In this document: positions 32,240 through 44,251 of the stretch, piece after piece
Layout of the letters: the number at the start of each line of letters is the position of its first letter
Position numbering within the stretch: the first letter of the stretch is position 1
NCBI GenBank assembly: GCA_028456385.1
Contig: JALNQF010000002.1
Location: forward strand, 1 to 64,000
DNA length: 64,000 nt
Source: Ophiosphaerella korrae
Taxonomy: Eukaryota; Ascomycota; Dothideomycetes; Pleosporales; Phaeosphaeriaceae
Direction of reading: 5' to 3'
The notes under the pieces: generated by a model
The model's database searches: none
Seen by the model: only the letters and a program-made list of their open reading frames with translations
What the model was told of the DNA's origin: nothing
Program-made: the position numbers and the translations under genes

Positions 32240-33476
32240 GCTGCAAGGCCGAAATGTGTTGAATCACAAAATATATAGCGGCGTAGTGGAGGGACTACCG
32301 CTTTTATACTCTGTACTGTGCAACCTCAGCTCTCACCATGGCGGTGGCTGAGTAAATGTTGGCTTGCAGAGGAATTTGCTTTTTTGCCAAAGCCTCAGCA
32401 AGCGGCAACAGCATTTGGTTTGTGTTGAGGGTACTGGGGAGATGCGAGAATTATAGTAGGGTAATTCTCTCTAGGCAGAGTGAAGCTCCCAGAACCCCTT
32501 ATATGAGTGGCAAGACGGGTGGTACCGGGACTACCTTTAAATTTAAAGAATCATCATCTATCGATCTCAAGGTAACGCATGAACATCTTGAAAATGCTAA
32601 CAGGGAGGATGGCCAACCCGCTCCAGACATTACCTTGTGGAGTGGCGAATTTACAAGAAGTACATTAAGCTAGTCAGTGGGGAGTAAGTTTAATCGCAAG
32701 GCTGTAGAGCATACGTCGGCCTAAAGACTTTCTATAGCCACAATCCCGCTTTGCGGCTGGTAGCGTTAGATTACGTTACGACTCTATGTTGGCTAGAGTA
32801 AGTGATCGTCCCGATCAGAGGTACCAACTGAGATGGCGGCCATGCATGAATCGAGCACGTCTCGCATCCTTACGGCTGATTATCACTCCTTTCTTTTACT
32901 ATTAGGCTTACAGGCCTGTATAAGGGTATTTATCTGTCGCGATAGCAGTATTGGCGCGGTAGTGGCCTATTAGGTAAGGATTGCTTTTGCTATCAAGACG
33001 AGCTCTCTGCGAGTTAGGCAGGCAGGCTTTCATGCGAACGGTATTTTTTGTATTGGTATAGCTACAAGGCCTCAGAAGTCGTCTTAGAATATTATAAAAG
33101 GCTGCACTGTAAAAATTACGGCATAGGCGAGCTCGCTGTTGCTGCGAAGTCAAAGTACTAACCTTTTTTGTTACGGCGGTTGTTCCGTTACAGGTGGACG
33201 GACATTGGGGAGTGTCTGGCGTCTCGTCATGCGGGGCGTCTCGCTACGCAGGAACGGATGTTAGTTTAGCATGGCTTTTCTATTTTCTAAGTCTTGCTCT
33301 ACGGTTCTACTTGACGTTTGCTGTATTTGGCGATGTAGAGGTTCACCCGTGAGAGGGTTTTGCTTATACTGATTCGCTGCACTTCCGGATTGACTGCATA
33401 CATCCTGCAGATACTCTATACTCGCCGCATCAAGTGCGGCGAGTACAGTAACTCAGCTCTCTTCCTTGTTACAGCA
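32240..33476. other. Intergenic with a perfect hairpin
   Basis: No gene is supported. An 81-codon minus-strand frame at 33153-32908 has no recognised domain. Close to the end of the F-box-like gene there is a strong inverted repeat, listed separately. Confidence 0.45.
33419..33445. repeat. Perfect 11-bp inverted repeat
   Basis: TACTCGCCGCA and TGCGGCGAGTA flank a 5-nt loop (TCAAG). It lies 32 bp past the stop of the minus-strand F-box-like gene, so it could fold in that gene's 3' UTR. A function in 3'-end formation is only a guess. Confidence 0.7.
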
Positions 33477-34316
33477 TCAAACAATCGCCTTATAGCTTCG
33501 CTCCACCACTACTAAACCAGACATTTCTATATACGGCAACAGATGTTTTTTCTCCGAAACCTTCATTCCTTTCACTAATACTTTTCCAAGTGGTCCCACT
33601 AACCGCTTTGCCAAAGCTTCTGCGGTATTAAGAAAATCTTCATCGGCGCCGTCAAGTGCGTGAGGCGTTTCGTTTGTTAAACAATGCATAATAGACTTGA
33701 GCTGGAGTGATACTTTTCGAAATTTTCCATCCCAATGGCTTCCCCATTTTTCTGTGAACATGGTATTGTCCGGACGGTAGCCCGAATGCTCACAAAAATC
33801 GCTATCCCAGGCGGCCTCTAAATGTAAATTCTCCCCGTTGAAATATTTAATGCAAGAATTTAACACGCGTGGATCTGATTCGATAATCGGAAGGCTATCT
33901 TCGCAGTAGTGTGCAACTTCTTGTAAAAACGCGAGGGTTTGAAACGCGGTCTGGTTGAAGATGAGTGGGATAAATCTATATTCATCCTCGATGACATCTT
34001 TCACAATTCTCCCATAATATATAGACGGAGATAGAACATAGATGACCCAGTCTCTTCCCAGAATCTCCAGTAGTTCTAGGCATAGGGTTTTACAGCTAAT
34101 GATCCATGTCGGTAAGCCAGACGTTTCAGAGGATTGTATACCGAATTCCGTTGAAATTGATTTCTCAGACTTTTCCTTGGGGAATACGAAAGCACATCTG
34201 TCCTTGTGAATGTGTAAAGTCGTTTTGGTGAAGGCATAATTATATATTATGTCTCGAATCTCTCGTGGAAGTCGAAAAAATGGACTCTGGTCCTGTGGCG
34301 TCGCAGTCAGCCACAT
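33477..34316 (-). CDS. F-box-like (2EXR-type) protein, intact copy A1
   Basis: A single exon of 279 residues. The N terminus, SPFFRLPREIRDIIYNYAF (about residues 11-29), is the short F-box-like motif typical of large dothideomycete families usually annotated as 2EXR or F-box domain proteins. Further blocks shared with the decayed copy at 27652 are CLELLEILGRDWVIYV, LIFNQTAFQTL and TAEALAKRLVGPLGKV. No leucine-rich or WD repeats follow, so a role as ubiquitin-ligase substrate receptor is unproven. ATG 34316 aligns with the start of the decayed copy. Confidence 0.75.
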   Translation of the reverse strand: MWLTATPQDQSPFFRLPREIRDIIYNYAFTKTTLHIHKDRCAFVFPKEKSEKSISTEFGIQSSETSGLPTWIISCKTLCLELLEILGRDWVIYVLSPSIYYGRIVKDVIEDEYRFIPLIFNQTAFQTLAFLQEVAHYCEDSLPIIESDPRVLNSCIKYFNGENLHLEAAWDSDFCEHSGYRPDNTMFTEKWGSHWDGKFRKVSLQLKSIMHCLTNETPHALDGADEDFLNTAEALAKRLVGPLGKVLVKGMKVSEKKHLLPYIEMSGLVVVERSYKAIV

Positions 34317-35757
34317 TAATTGCAGCGTCAGTTCTGCTTTGTTGTTCTGTCCTGATTAGACCTTTTGGCAGCGACGCCTCAGATCCGTTAGAGGTATTCT
34401 TGAGGGGTCGGCGATGTGGCGCCGTAGTAGGCACGGATATAACTGTGATATAGTGGATAGGAATTGAGAGATTAGATCGGGGAGGAGCAAGGGTTAAATA
34501 GTCTACTAATACACCACCAGTTGATTAATTGATATTCTGATAACATAGCCGATAATTCTGTATGGTAATAGCGAGGGTTTCCTCTTTTATAGATTTGTGG
34601 AAAATTGACACTGTTATATTTTGTTTATTGTGTGAAGCGTGAAAGGAATCAAGACCCGATTGATTATACTGGAGGATGATAGCGGCTGGGGACTAGCATA
34701 GAATTTCATGGCAAAGTAGACCTGAACAATGCAACAATAGAACGGGTGAACAATGATTCTACGGTCCTGTATTTTAGGATAATCAGATTCTATCAAGTAT
34801 CAGAATCCACTTAACAATAACGCACTGCCTCGCAACTGTATAGATAGAGACACTGACGAGAACAAAGACATGCAGCTTGCTACCTAACATGTAGCCTCGT
34901 CCACCCACCCTTCTCCTACGCATTTAAAGAGCGAAAGCAGCGAGCGGGTAAATGAAAGCATCTAGCTGCTCCCACAATACCGCTGACATCGGTGATTCTC
35001 AGTATCGTTGGGACACTCTCAAAGTCGACTCAACATTGTGATAATCATCATTTCCAATCTCCAAATACATCAAACACGCGCATATCACTCAATCGTCCCG
35101 CCTGCACGATACGCCCTCACCGCAACCCATACTAGATCCCTCCACTCATCAATCTAGCGACGAGTAAATACGCTATGCCGAACGAAGTGAACATCAAAAT
35201 CGTACCCGTGTCAGTTACATCGGCTCGGTTGGCGTGTGAGGATAATGTAAGCTTAGAATAGCACGGCACGACGGGTCAATCACGTCCACTTCTTCATGGT
35301 ATCCGTGATGAGAATTGTGTGGTGTTGGATACGGACTGTGTCGCTTGCAGCCGCCATGAAGACGAGATGGCGGTCATACGAGGAGCTTGTAGGTCGAAGT
35401 GTGTGGAAGTACGGGTGTGAATTTAGCACGCATCAACGCAGTAAATTTGGAAGAAAATTCTTTTTCTTTATCTGGTCTAATGAACTGCTTGAAGATTCTC
35501 ATCTCTAATCCGAATCTAGCCGAGTTGGAGATTGCTCTTCGTCGAATCTTGTTCTACCCGTAATGGTGTCGCCGCTTTGATATTACAGATGCCCTCGAAC
35601 GACGCAAGAGGAGTTAGGTATTATCCTGGTATGCGAATGTATCGAGTGAGATTGATACCGAAACGCGAGAGCACACGAGAATGCCCATGGACCATCTAAT
35701 ATTGCCACGCCTTTCGGTGTCTGATACCAATCACGTTTTCTTTCCCTTGAATGCATC
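34317..35757. other. Intergenic
   Basis: The first 180 bp are the duplicated 5' flank shared with the copy at 27652. The rest holds no supported gene; a 70-codon open frame at 35296-35508 has no recognised feature. Confidence 0.45.
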
Positions 35758-36624
35758 CTAGATTGGTCTACGTTCCTTACGCTTGACGCTATGAGTGAAA
35801 TGCGTATAGGGCCTGTTGCACGTGTTGGTTAGATGATAATATTCTTTTGACTCTAGCTTATTCATGTCTTCGGCTGACTCTATGCCAAGTAAGCGCCGTG
35901 CCACCCATTCTACTAACTCTTTGGCCTTGCCGGGGACTTCTTCTTTCCGGTCGTGGTACACCCTAATAGACACAGTAAGAAACTTGCCAGACCACTTAGC
36001 TAAGCATTTTCTGGTGGTCGAAACAGCAATGTGGACCATAACGGAAATGATAGGTGGTGTCCGAATAAACGGATTTTCCAATGCCACACTTATCTCAAGT
36101 TCTTTGAGGGGCGCCGTGCCGAAGTAGTAGATCGAGCATCGCTTCTTCGAGGCTTCTAAGTGTGAGCCAGTAATTAGGGTCCGCTGCATCCTCAATGTGG
36201 GGTGTTCTGGTGAGGCTGGTGATCTTATTAAACTCTTCAGAGTTTAGTCTCAGTTTTTTCATAGCAGAAACCAGTAACGGACCCCATCCGGTCTTCAACC
36301 CCCAACCGTTGTCAACACAGAGGGTATGAGATTGACTCAATGTGGCAAATGCTTCGTATTAGATTTGTTTGGAAGTCAAAAGCCAGTTTGGCAGGGGTAA
36401 TTTTGGTATATTATCGAACAAGTCGTCATAATGCGGCGTGACGCGGTCACTTGAATAAGCACGGGAGCCGCGGATGTCGACCTTAACCGGCGAAGATTTC
36501 CACGAAAACCAAGCATACTCTCATATATCTCATAGCGCAGCTCTATGGGAAGATCGGTGAAGCCGACACCAGCGGCAGCTTAGTCCCGGGCCTGGGCCTG
36601 AGACTGGTCCTTGGAGTCGGCCAT
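35758..36624 (-). pseudogene. F-box-like paralogue B2, decayed
   Basis: From ATG 36624 it reads into VGFTDLPIELRYEIYESM, matching VGFTDLPIKLRYQIYNHVW of the copy at 38141. Codon 15 is TAA, a CAA-to-TAA type change. The frame then shifts; SQSHTLCVDNG and CLAKWSGKFLTVSIRV, with KAKELVEWVARRLLGIESAE, occur in other frames farther down and match the paralogue's second half. It is a decayed tandem duplicate. Confidence 0.7.
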
Positions 36625-36983
36625 TCGACAAGTAGGTTGCCGTTGGAGAGAAGAAATGTCTTGGACCGCCAGCAAGCGATCTTAGAAAGGTGAGCATTAA
36701 ATAAGCCAATAAACAGCATGAAGGCAGCAAAGCCACGTGTTAGTCTGTTTGCTCAAGGGTTACGTGCAAGTCAAACACACACTTTCACCTTCAACCGCAT
36801 CAACAGGGCACTTCACGCTTGCCTCGAGCCAACATGAGCAAAAAAAAAAAAAAAAAAAACTTTCCACTACTAGCACCCACTCACGATTCTTGTCCCTCGC
36901 ATGCATCCCGGACTAGCCTGTGTACGAAGCAGATGTTCACAAAAGAGGATAGTAATTGTATGTAACTTGGAGAGGATAAAAAG
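36625..36983. other. Intergenic with A20 tract
   Basis: About 20 A at 36840-36860. No gene supported. Confidence 0.5.
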
Positions 36984-37137
36984 GTTATATTTCAGTTAGC
37001 ATAAGATGGACGAAGTTGTATTTCAGTTAGCATAAGATGGACGAAGTTGTATTTCAGTTAGCATAAGATGGACGAAGTTGTATTTCAGTGAGCATGAAAT
37101 GGATGAGATTACATTTCCGTGAGCATAAGATGAAAGA
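36984..37137. repeat. 31-bp tandem repeat, five copies
   Basis: The unit starts GTTGTATTTCAGTTAGCATA and continues AGATGGACGAA. Copies begin at 36984, 37015, 37046, 37077 and 37107; the first three are nearly identical and the last two diverge (GTGAGCATGAAATGG). It lies just past the stop of the minus-strand gene at 37212. Confidence 0.9.
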
Positions 37138-37211
37138 TTACCTTCCAAGTCGGAACCCACCTCTGCTGGAACCCATATCTCCTGAAACACCACTGCAGGA
37201 TTCCACAGAAT

Positions 37212-38141
37212 CTACTCTACCTTAGCTATAATTCCATGGTTCATTGCGCTGCAGAGCGCACAATTCCGGCCCAATAGATTCTTACGCTCCGCAGAATAGG
37301 TCCAGCAGGGGAACACCGATAAGTCGTGCTCTGCTTCCTTGAGATTGGCGACCGCCTCCGTGCTAAGTAAACGGCATGCCGTCTGTTTGGCCAGCTCCTT
37401 TGTCTTGTCGTGGATCTCTGTCTCTGGTTGCTCGCCGCGGACCACTATCTCCGGCTGCTCGCCGCATATGGTGATGAAGACCGATTCAAGCTTGCCCGAC
37501 CAGTTCGCCAGGGCGTCGTCAGTGGATGCGGCACGTAGAGTCGGAGGCGGCAAGGTTGGTGCTTCGCCGTGGAGGTGGAGGTATTGAAGGGGTGCGCCGT
37601 GCCGGTGGAGTATGGTGAGTACGGCCGTTGCGAGGCCTGGGAGCTCGAGTCGACGCGGTGAGGCTCCGTTCTCGTCTGGGGGCCCAGCAGCGCGGGTGAT
37701 TTTTCCGGGACGTCTATGTGTCAGGTATACTTCTTAGATATTGGCATAAGGGAACCGGTAGAATTTGCTGCCGTAGAGTAGTTTGCAATCGGCAGTACAC
37801 AGGGCGTGAGATTGACCTAGTGTGGCGAATCCCTCAGTGTAGAATTGTTTCGAGGTCAGGAGCCAGGTTGGCATGCTTGATGCTACGTTCTCGGGATAGA
37901 CCGAAAGAGGGTAGTCAAATTTTTCTTGATAGGGCATCTCGGTCAGGTCGTCGTCGAGATACATGCGTAAAAGAGCTTCAAAAATTCTAGCCCAGCCCTT
38001 CGCACGTTTAGGGGGGGCCGGCTCTCTCTTGCGCCGTTCGCAAGCCCACAAAAGCCAAACATGGTTATAGATCTGGTAGCGCAGCTTTATCGGAAGATCG
38101 GTGAAGCCAACGCGATGCGTAGTTGGGTCCCGCGGTGACAT
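37212..38141 (-). pseudogene. F-box-like paralogue B1 with one in-frame stop
   Basis: The frame from ATG 38141 runs 135 codons (GFTDLPIKLRYQIYNHVWLL, then SSMPTWLLTSKQFYTEGFA) to a TAA at 37736-37734. It then continues open in the same frame for 174 more codons (starting EVYLTHRRPGK, later ALANWSGKLESVFITI and DKTKELAKQTACRLLS) to a stop at 37212. Removing that single TAA would give a full-length protein of about 309 residues like the decayed copy B2. A CAA-to-TAA change is the simplest explanation. It may be a recent null allele, or a case of stop read-through. Confidence 0.75.
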
Positions 38142-38754
38142 TGTGGATAGTGGTGGGGACTGGGCTATTTGATAAGCAGATGGTATCGAGAGGAGATTCT
38201 TTGGATAGAATCTGAGTGATGAGATAGTTTTAAGATTGGCTATATCGTACGAGTTTATATATCATATTTTTGGAGAGAGGTTGTGATGACATAGATGCAG
38301 TGTTGAAAACGATGTAATATGGAGATAATATCGAATAGCTACAATGTTGGACAGCCACCATTTTCACGTCACGTTACTAAAGCGATATTAGACATCAGCA
38401 CAGCCAAATGGAGATTTCAGCCCCTCGGGCCGTTATGATATTCGGTAGCAAATACGCATACACCAGGCGGTAAGCACAGCTCGACTTTATCCAGTTTGAC
38501 CAGCCTCAATCACAGTCCGGCTCAAATGTGATACACACGAAGTGAAGAAACGACGCCTGCCTATCCTCGGTTAACAAATGAAAATAATGGGTGTGTAGGA
38601 AACCGCCCGGCCTTTACTAGATGAAGCAATGCCTGACTAGGGAATGGTGCGCGAAATCCAAGTCGGCTAAGGGCGGTGGGATGCACATTTTGGACCCAGT
38701 AGTGTTCGGCGGAAACGCGAAAGGAAAACGGTTGCAAAGGTTGCGTGTGGGGTG
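38142..38754. other. Intergenic
   Basis: No supported gene between the F-box-like gene start and the stop codon of the endosulfine gene. This is the left border of the housekeeping block. Confidence 0.5.
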
Positions 38755-39360
38755 CTATGCCTTTGCCGGACCATCCTGTGCAGGCGGAGGCTGAGCATCT
38801 TGTTGCGCTTCGTTCTCGAAATCCGAGGCCGACGTCTCGCGGTTGAGGCTTGTCTCGCGGTGCAGGAAGGTGTGCTCCTTGACTGGGCTGCCGGTCTTTT
38901 CTTGGGTGGCGCCGTTTTGGGCGACCAGGCCGTTGGGTGTGGGCGGTGCAATGTGGGGAATCTTCTCGGGGTTGGGGTGCTCGCGGCCGACTTGGGTGAC
39001 GCCGACGTCTGAGGCTTTACCGGCTTTGGAGAGGGCGTAGTCGCCGCTGTCGAAGTATTTGCGTTCCTGAAAAAAAAAAATGAAAAAAAGTACAGTCAGC
39101 AGGAATTCATGTGTATCGAGAATGGGCGGAGGGGTACCTTGAGCTTGTTCTGAAGCAGGTCCTTCTTGTTAGGAAGCTTGCCGTAGAGGCGGAAGAGGCG
39201 GGCCTCGTCGGGGGACATTTTCTGCGCCATGTTGTCAGTCTGGGGCTGCTCATATGTCCTGGTGGCCGATTGAGGTGGCATCTCAGGGAAGAAGGGAGCA
39301 ATGCAGGGGCGGCCAATGACGTACGCTCAGGTCGACCTTGTTCTTCTGGTGGGGATTCAT
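38755..39360 (-). CDS. IGO1: Endosulfine/ARPP-19 family protein (Igo1-like)
   Basis: Exons 39360-39325, 39281-39138 and 39066-38755 give 163 residues. Endosulfines, once phosphorylated by Greatwall/Rim15 kinase, inhibit PP2A-B55 and promote quiescence and mitotic entry. The conserved core is split by the second intron: PDEARLFRLYGKLPNKKDLL, then QNKLK joined to ERKYFDSGDYALSKAG. FDSGDY carries the target serine. The rest is Pro/Gln/Glu-rich and probably disordered. The acceptor of intron 2 follows a T-rich tract. It is head-to-head with the SFM1-like gene across 1.1 kb. Confidence 0.92.
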
Positions 39361-40480
39361 GGCTGCGAGGGGTGTGCTGCAAAGGGTGTGGCTGTTCGGG
39401 TGCAGGTGCAAATGCAGAGCGCTGGAGCGAGCAGTATTTATTCTTTGTCTGCTTTTACCGCAGCACAGGCAGGCCCAGGGTGGTGGTCGGCTTGGGCAGG
39501 GACAAAGGCAGGCAGCGGGGACAAGGAACAGGGAGCTGGCTGGCTGTTCCGGCTTCCAGCACTGGCGATTGGCCGTCGAGCGAGCTTGTGCTTGGGCGAA
39601 TGCGGTTGGGTTGCTGGCGCTGATGATGTGACTGTCGATGCCTGCCCACGCCAAAATTTGGAGACGACAGACAGACAGACAAACAGTGGTCGTTGGGTTG
39701 GAGCGGCGGCTGCCCCTCTATCGTATCTACGCTTCCTATGCGATAAGCCTTGATCGCCCGAGGTTCCAGACGTTCGGGATTCGGCACCTGGTTGGACGAG
39801 GCCGCGACGATGGGGCGGCAGCTGCTCTTTGCTTCAGAGCACCGGTTGCACCGTTTCAGCAAACAGACAATTGGAATCGAGCGGGTCGCGGGGTGGCGTG
39901 AGGGTGGGTTGGGACCGGATGTTCACTATCGCGTCGAGCGTGCGGTTGACAGCTTTAAGGAGGGGTAGATGCACCCTCCTGTACCAGTCTGCAGTCTGCA
40001 GCACCAAGTGCCAGTCTACGGCCTGCCTATCAGCTGTGCAGCGAGAGATTTCTTGACTCGGGCACGCCAGATGCCTCTGTGTGACTTCAATCTTCATGGC
40101 TGGACTCTCTGCACAGCGTCACGCGTGCTGATGTCCATTCACACTGCATCGCTCGCCAGCTCAAACCAGCCGACTTGCTTGTGCGCCCAGGTCACATGGC
40201 ACATGGCGTGCAAATAGCTGTGCAAATTACTGTGCTACTGGTACCTATCGACTTGCAACTGGAAGCCGCAAGGCCACCCCGCATTGCCCAAAACTGGTCT
40301 GGGTTAGTGCCATTGCTGCACTCTGCAAGGCTTTTGCCCTGCTGGACAACCTATTCCCTAAGACTTCCAAGGCTGCCAGACCCCGTGAGTGTGCCAGCCC
40401 ACCCAGGACACCAAAAAGTAATTCCGGCTTCCAGGCACACCCGCGCGCTTGTTGGTTCGCCAATTGCCTCCCTGCACACC
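39361..40480. promoter_or_regulatory. Divergent region, IGO1-like and SFM1-like
   Basis: A 1.1-kb spacer between head-to-head genes with several overlapping open frames on both strands but no recognisable domain. A short CAGA repeat lies near 39670. Confidence 0.4.
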
Positions 40481-41291
40481 ATGCCGGCCGCTGACAAGAC
40501 CTTCGTGGTCGAACATCTCGACTCAGAGCTAGAAGCCTGGTCGGCGTTGGAGTACTATGCCATTGCAACCGAATGCTTGAACTGGGGTGCAAACTTTCTG
40601 CTCTCCTCTGTGCCACCTGAGCTGCAGCTGCCCGAGCAGTTGCAGACTCTCCCAGGCTTCAACGTCGAGACCAGAGGCATTGAAGAAATCTACGCAAACA
40701 AGAAAGGCCGAGTGTGCTTGCTCGATCCTGCCGCCTCCCAAGAATTGCTTCCAAAAGACGGCGATGACTTTGACATTTTTCTATTTGGTGGTATCCTGGG
40801 AGATGATCCGCCACGAGGTGTGTGACACGGCGTCTGCGGCCAGCCTGCCTTGCACAACAAACTGACATTGATCGCCCCAGACCGAACTTCTGAGCTACGG
40901 AAGAAAGGTTACCAAGGGCGTCGTTTAGGCCCAGTACAGATGACAACCGACACTGCCGTCCGCGTAACGAGATGCGTCGTTCTTGGGAGAAGTACGCCAT
41001 CCGCTCACACCGTCCCTTGAGATTCACTGACAGTGGTAGCTCCCATGGCTGGCATGGAATTCGTTGACAACCCCGAGATCAAGATCAACAAAAATGAGAG
41101 CACGCAGATGCCCTTTCGCTATATGAAAAACGTCCAAGGCAACCCAATTATGCCAAAGGTATGAGCCTAAAGCCCAGCGAGGACGCATTGCATCACGTCA
41201 ATGTTAACATGGTCTTGCTGACATCACCTCCCAGGGTATGGTAGAGCTGATCATCAAGGATTCGGAGAAGAGCCTTGATGATTTGTTGTAG
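40481..41291 (+). CDS. SFM1: SPOUT-type protein arginine methyltransferase (Sfm1-like)
   Basis: Exons 40481-40817, 40881-40992, 41035-41158 and 41235-41291 give 209 residues, close to the yeast length. Sfm1 methylates an arginine of ribosomal protein uS3 (Rps3). Matching blocks: TFVVEHLDSELEAWSALEY at the N terminus, GRVCLLDPAASQEL, FDIFLFGGILGDDPPRDRT across the first junction, QMTTDTAVRV, the EIKINKNESTQMPFRYM block and the C-terminal MVELIIKDSEKSLDDLL. The GGILGD segment is part of the knotted SAM site. All introns are GT-AG. The assignment rests on recalled similarity along the whole length. Confidence 0.9.
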
Positions 41292-42227
41292 AGTGTTTGC
41301 AAGACAATAGAACGGATCAAGCCACTGTGGCACGCGGTCATCAACAGCGCCTCAAAAATGCTTCTTCTGGCAAGCCTGCATGGCAGTTGGGCTTTGGAGC
41401 GGTGCCAACTCCGAGCGTGCAGTACGCTGCGGGGTCTGGAGGCTAAGTTGGGTGCTTGGAAGAGGCACAGATTCAATACCAAGCCTTTCGGTGCAGCCGT
41501 CAATCCAAGGTGACCCCACGATGTGAAGATGCGGACAGTGTTCTGGAAGTAAATAAGCAAGCAAGCGGCCATTGGCAAGAAAGCCGCGTGTACAAGCCCT
41601 TTTGCCGTGCATCTCCCGCGAGTTTAAGGCCGAACAGTGCAAGTGTGATACATGAGTGAAGCATTCCACTATGATTCAACAGTGTCAGGACCAAGTGCCC
41701 AGGCCAAGATCGCTGGATGCAGGGGACGATGAAACGCGGAGGTTGACCTAACCGGCATCTGAGTTGCTGAAGCGCGATTGGATCGTTCCAACCTCACAGG
41801 CCTTCACACGGGGAAACGCTTGGCAGCGCTCCAACAAAGATGCAGCAGGCCCTCGATACTGCCGCCGTGCAATATTGATTTTCTGCCAACTCTAATCTCC
41901 ATACTTACTCGTTCTTTGCAGAGCCTTAGTTAATTCCCAACGAACAGCCGTTGCCATTCTCTTGTTGCCGCGCGTTTTCGCGGAACACAGCCCCCTGTCT
42001 GCGCATAGCATCCGTAGTCCAAGGCCTCGTCAGCCGCCGCTAGAGCCACCTATCTGCTTTCCTACCCCGAACTCGCCTTCGAGCTGCGTCCGGACAGTAA
42101 GCCTAGCGCCTATTATACCCATATCTCGCCCTTAATCAGACCCGTGTCTTCACTCTCTTGATCCCATGAGATAGCGACAGCCCACCGGTTCCTCTCCGGC
42201 TTTTAGAATCAGACTCGCAGCATCGCC
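41292..42227. other. Intergenic, 5' region of KEX1
   Basis: About 940 bp with no supported gene; it contains the 3' region of the SFM1-like gene and the KEX1 promoter. Confidence 0.5.
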
Positions 42228-44251
42228 ATGCTGCTCACAACGCTATCGTCACAATGGCGGACAGCCCTGGTAGGCACCCTCGTGGCCACCGCATCATGGC
42301 TGCCCAGCGTTGCGGCGGCACCAGAGAAGACGCAGGCCGACTACTACATCCGCGACCTCCCCGGTGCACCCGAGGGCCCATTATTGAAGATGCACGCAGG
42401 GTAAGACTGCAGCGTAGACACCAACTTCCACGTGTACTAATAGTACTCACAGCCACATTGAAATCGAAGCAGAACACAACAGTAATCTATTTTTCTGGCA
42501 CTACCAAAATCGCCACATTGCAGACCGGCAGCGGACGGTCCTATGGCTGAACGGCGGGCCTGGCTGCTCCTCCATGGACGGCGCTATGATGGAGGTCGGC
42601 CCGTACAGAGTGCGCCATGGAGGCAACCTCGAGTACAACAACGGCTCGTGGGACGAGTTTGCAAACCTGCTGTTTGTCGACCAGCCTGCGGGCACCGGCT
42701 TCAGTTATGTGAACACCGACAGCTACCTTACCGACCTCGATCAGATGGCCGAGCACATGATGATTTTCCTGGAGAAGTGGTTCCGCCTCTTCCCCGAGTA
42801 CGAGGATGATGACGTGAGTACGATGCACGCTGCCCATGTGCCGTCACTGACAGACGCAGTTATACATTGCTGGCGAATCATACGCTGGTCAGCATATTCC
42901 CTATATTGCTCGCGCCATCCTCGAGCGAAACAAGAACAAGAACCAGCGGCCATGGAACCTCCAAGGTCTTCTCATTGGCAATGGCTGGATGTCACCCGCT
43001 GATCAATATCTTGCCTACGTCCCCTTTGCCTACCAGAACGGAATGATGCAGGCCGACACCGACATGGCACGCCGGGTTGAGGCACAACAGGCCATCTGTA
43101 TTCAGAAGCTTAATGAAGGCGCTCACAACCAGGTCGATACAAGCGAATGCGAGCAGATCATGGTATCAATTCTTGAGGAGACCAAGGACAAGAAAGCCGA
43201 CAGGATGAACCAGTGTGTCAACATGTACGACATCCGACTCCGGGATGACTCCTCCTGCGGAATGAACTGGCCCCCGGATCTTACTGATGTTACCCCCTAC
43301 CTCCGCCGCAACGACGTTATCCAGGCCCTTCATATCAACAACGACAAGAAGACTGGTTGGTCGGAGTGCAATGGCGCTGTATCAGGACATTTCCGTGCTA
43401 GAAACAGCGAGCCCACCATTAAGTTCTTGCCTGAGCTACTTTCCCAGGTTCCAATCCTCCTGTTCTCGGGCGATAAGGACTTCATTTGCAACCACGTCGG
43501 AACAGAGGCGATGATCGAGAACATGAGCTGGAACGGTGGAAAGGGCTTCGAGGTCTCCCCAGGCGTATGGGCACCCAAACAAGACTGGACCTTTGAAGGC
43601 GAGCCCGCCGGTACCTGGCAGGAGATGCGCAACCTCACCTACGTTGTATTCTACAACTCCAGTCATATGGTTCCCTTCGACTACCCTCGCCGAACACGAG
43701 ACATGCTTGACCGCTTCTTGGGCATCGACATCGGCGCCATTGGCGGCGTTCCTTCCGACAGCCGCATTGACGGCGAAAAAGGCCCGATCACCAGCGTCGG
43801 CGGCCACCCGAACTCGACCAAAGCCGAGCACGACAAGACCAAGGAGCTCAAGGAAGCAGAATGGAAGGCCTACTACCGCTCCGGCGAGGCCGTCCTTGTA
43901 ATCCTCATCATCGTCGCCTGCCTGTGGGGCGCATTCCTGTGGCGCAGCCGCCGCGCAAACAGCGCGTACAAGGGCGATGATGGCGACGAGGGGCGAGAAT
44001 CCCTACTTACGGGCATGGGCCTCGACAACTTCCGCCGCAAGGAGCGCAGCCACGACGTCGAGGCTGCAGACTTTGACGAGCGCGAACTCGACGATCTAGA
44101 AGATGGCCCAAAGCGGTCGAACAAGGGGTACGGCAACATCAACAACGAGAAGGCGGGGCATCCACATAACGACTCGACCTTCAGTTTGGGTGTCGATAGC
44201 GACGACGAGCCTGAGGGCAGTGAGCGGGGAAGGCGAAAAGAAAATTCCTGA
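42228..44251 (+). CDS. KEX1: Pheromone-processing carboxypeptidase KEX1 (peptidase S10)
   Basis: Exons 42228-42400, 42453-42813 and 42860-44251 give 641 residues. KEX1 is a Golgi serine carboxypeptidase that trims C-terminal Lys/Arg left by kexin. Features: signal peptide ([19 protein letters not shown]), [10 protein letters not shown], the oxyanion block [17 protein letters not shown], the catalytic serine in [16 protein letters not shown] (formed by the second splice junction), the catalytic Asp in [15 protein letters not shown] and the His in [14 protein letters not shown] transmembrane helix follows near residues 538-560 ([16 protein letters not shown]), then an acidic cytosolic tail of the kind that mediates Golgi retention. 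Complete, with canonical introns. Confidence 0.95.
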
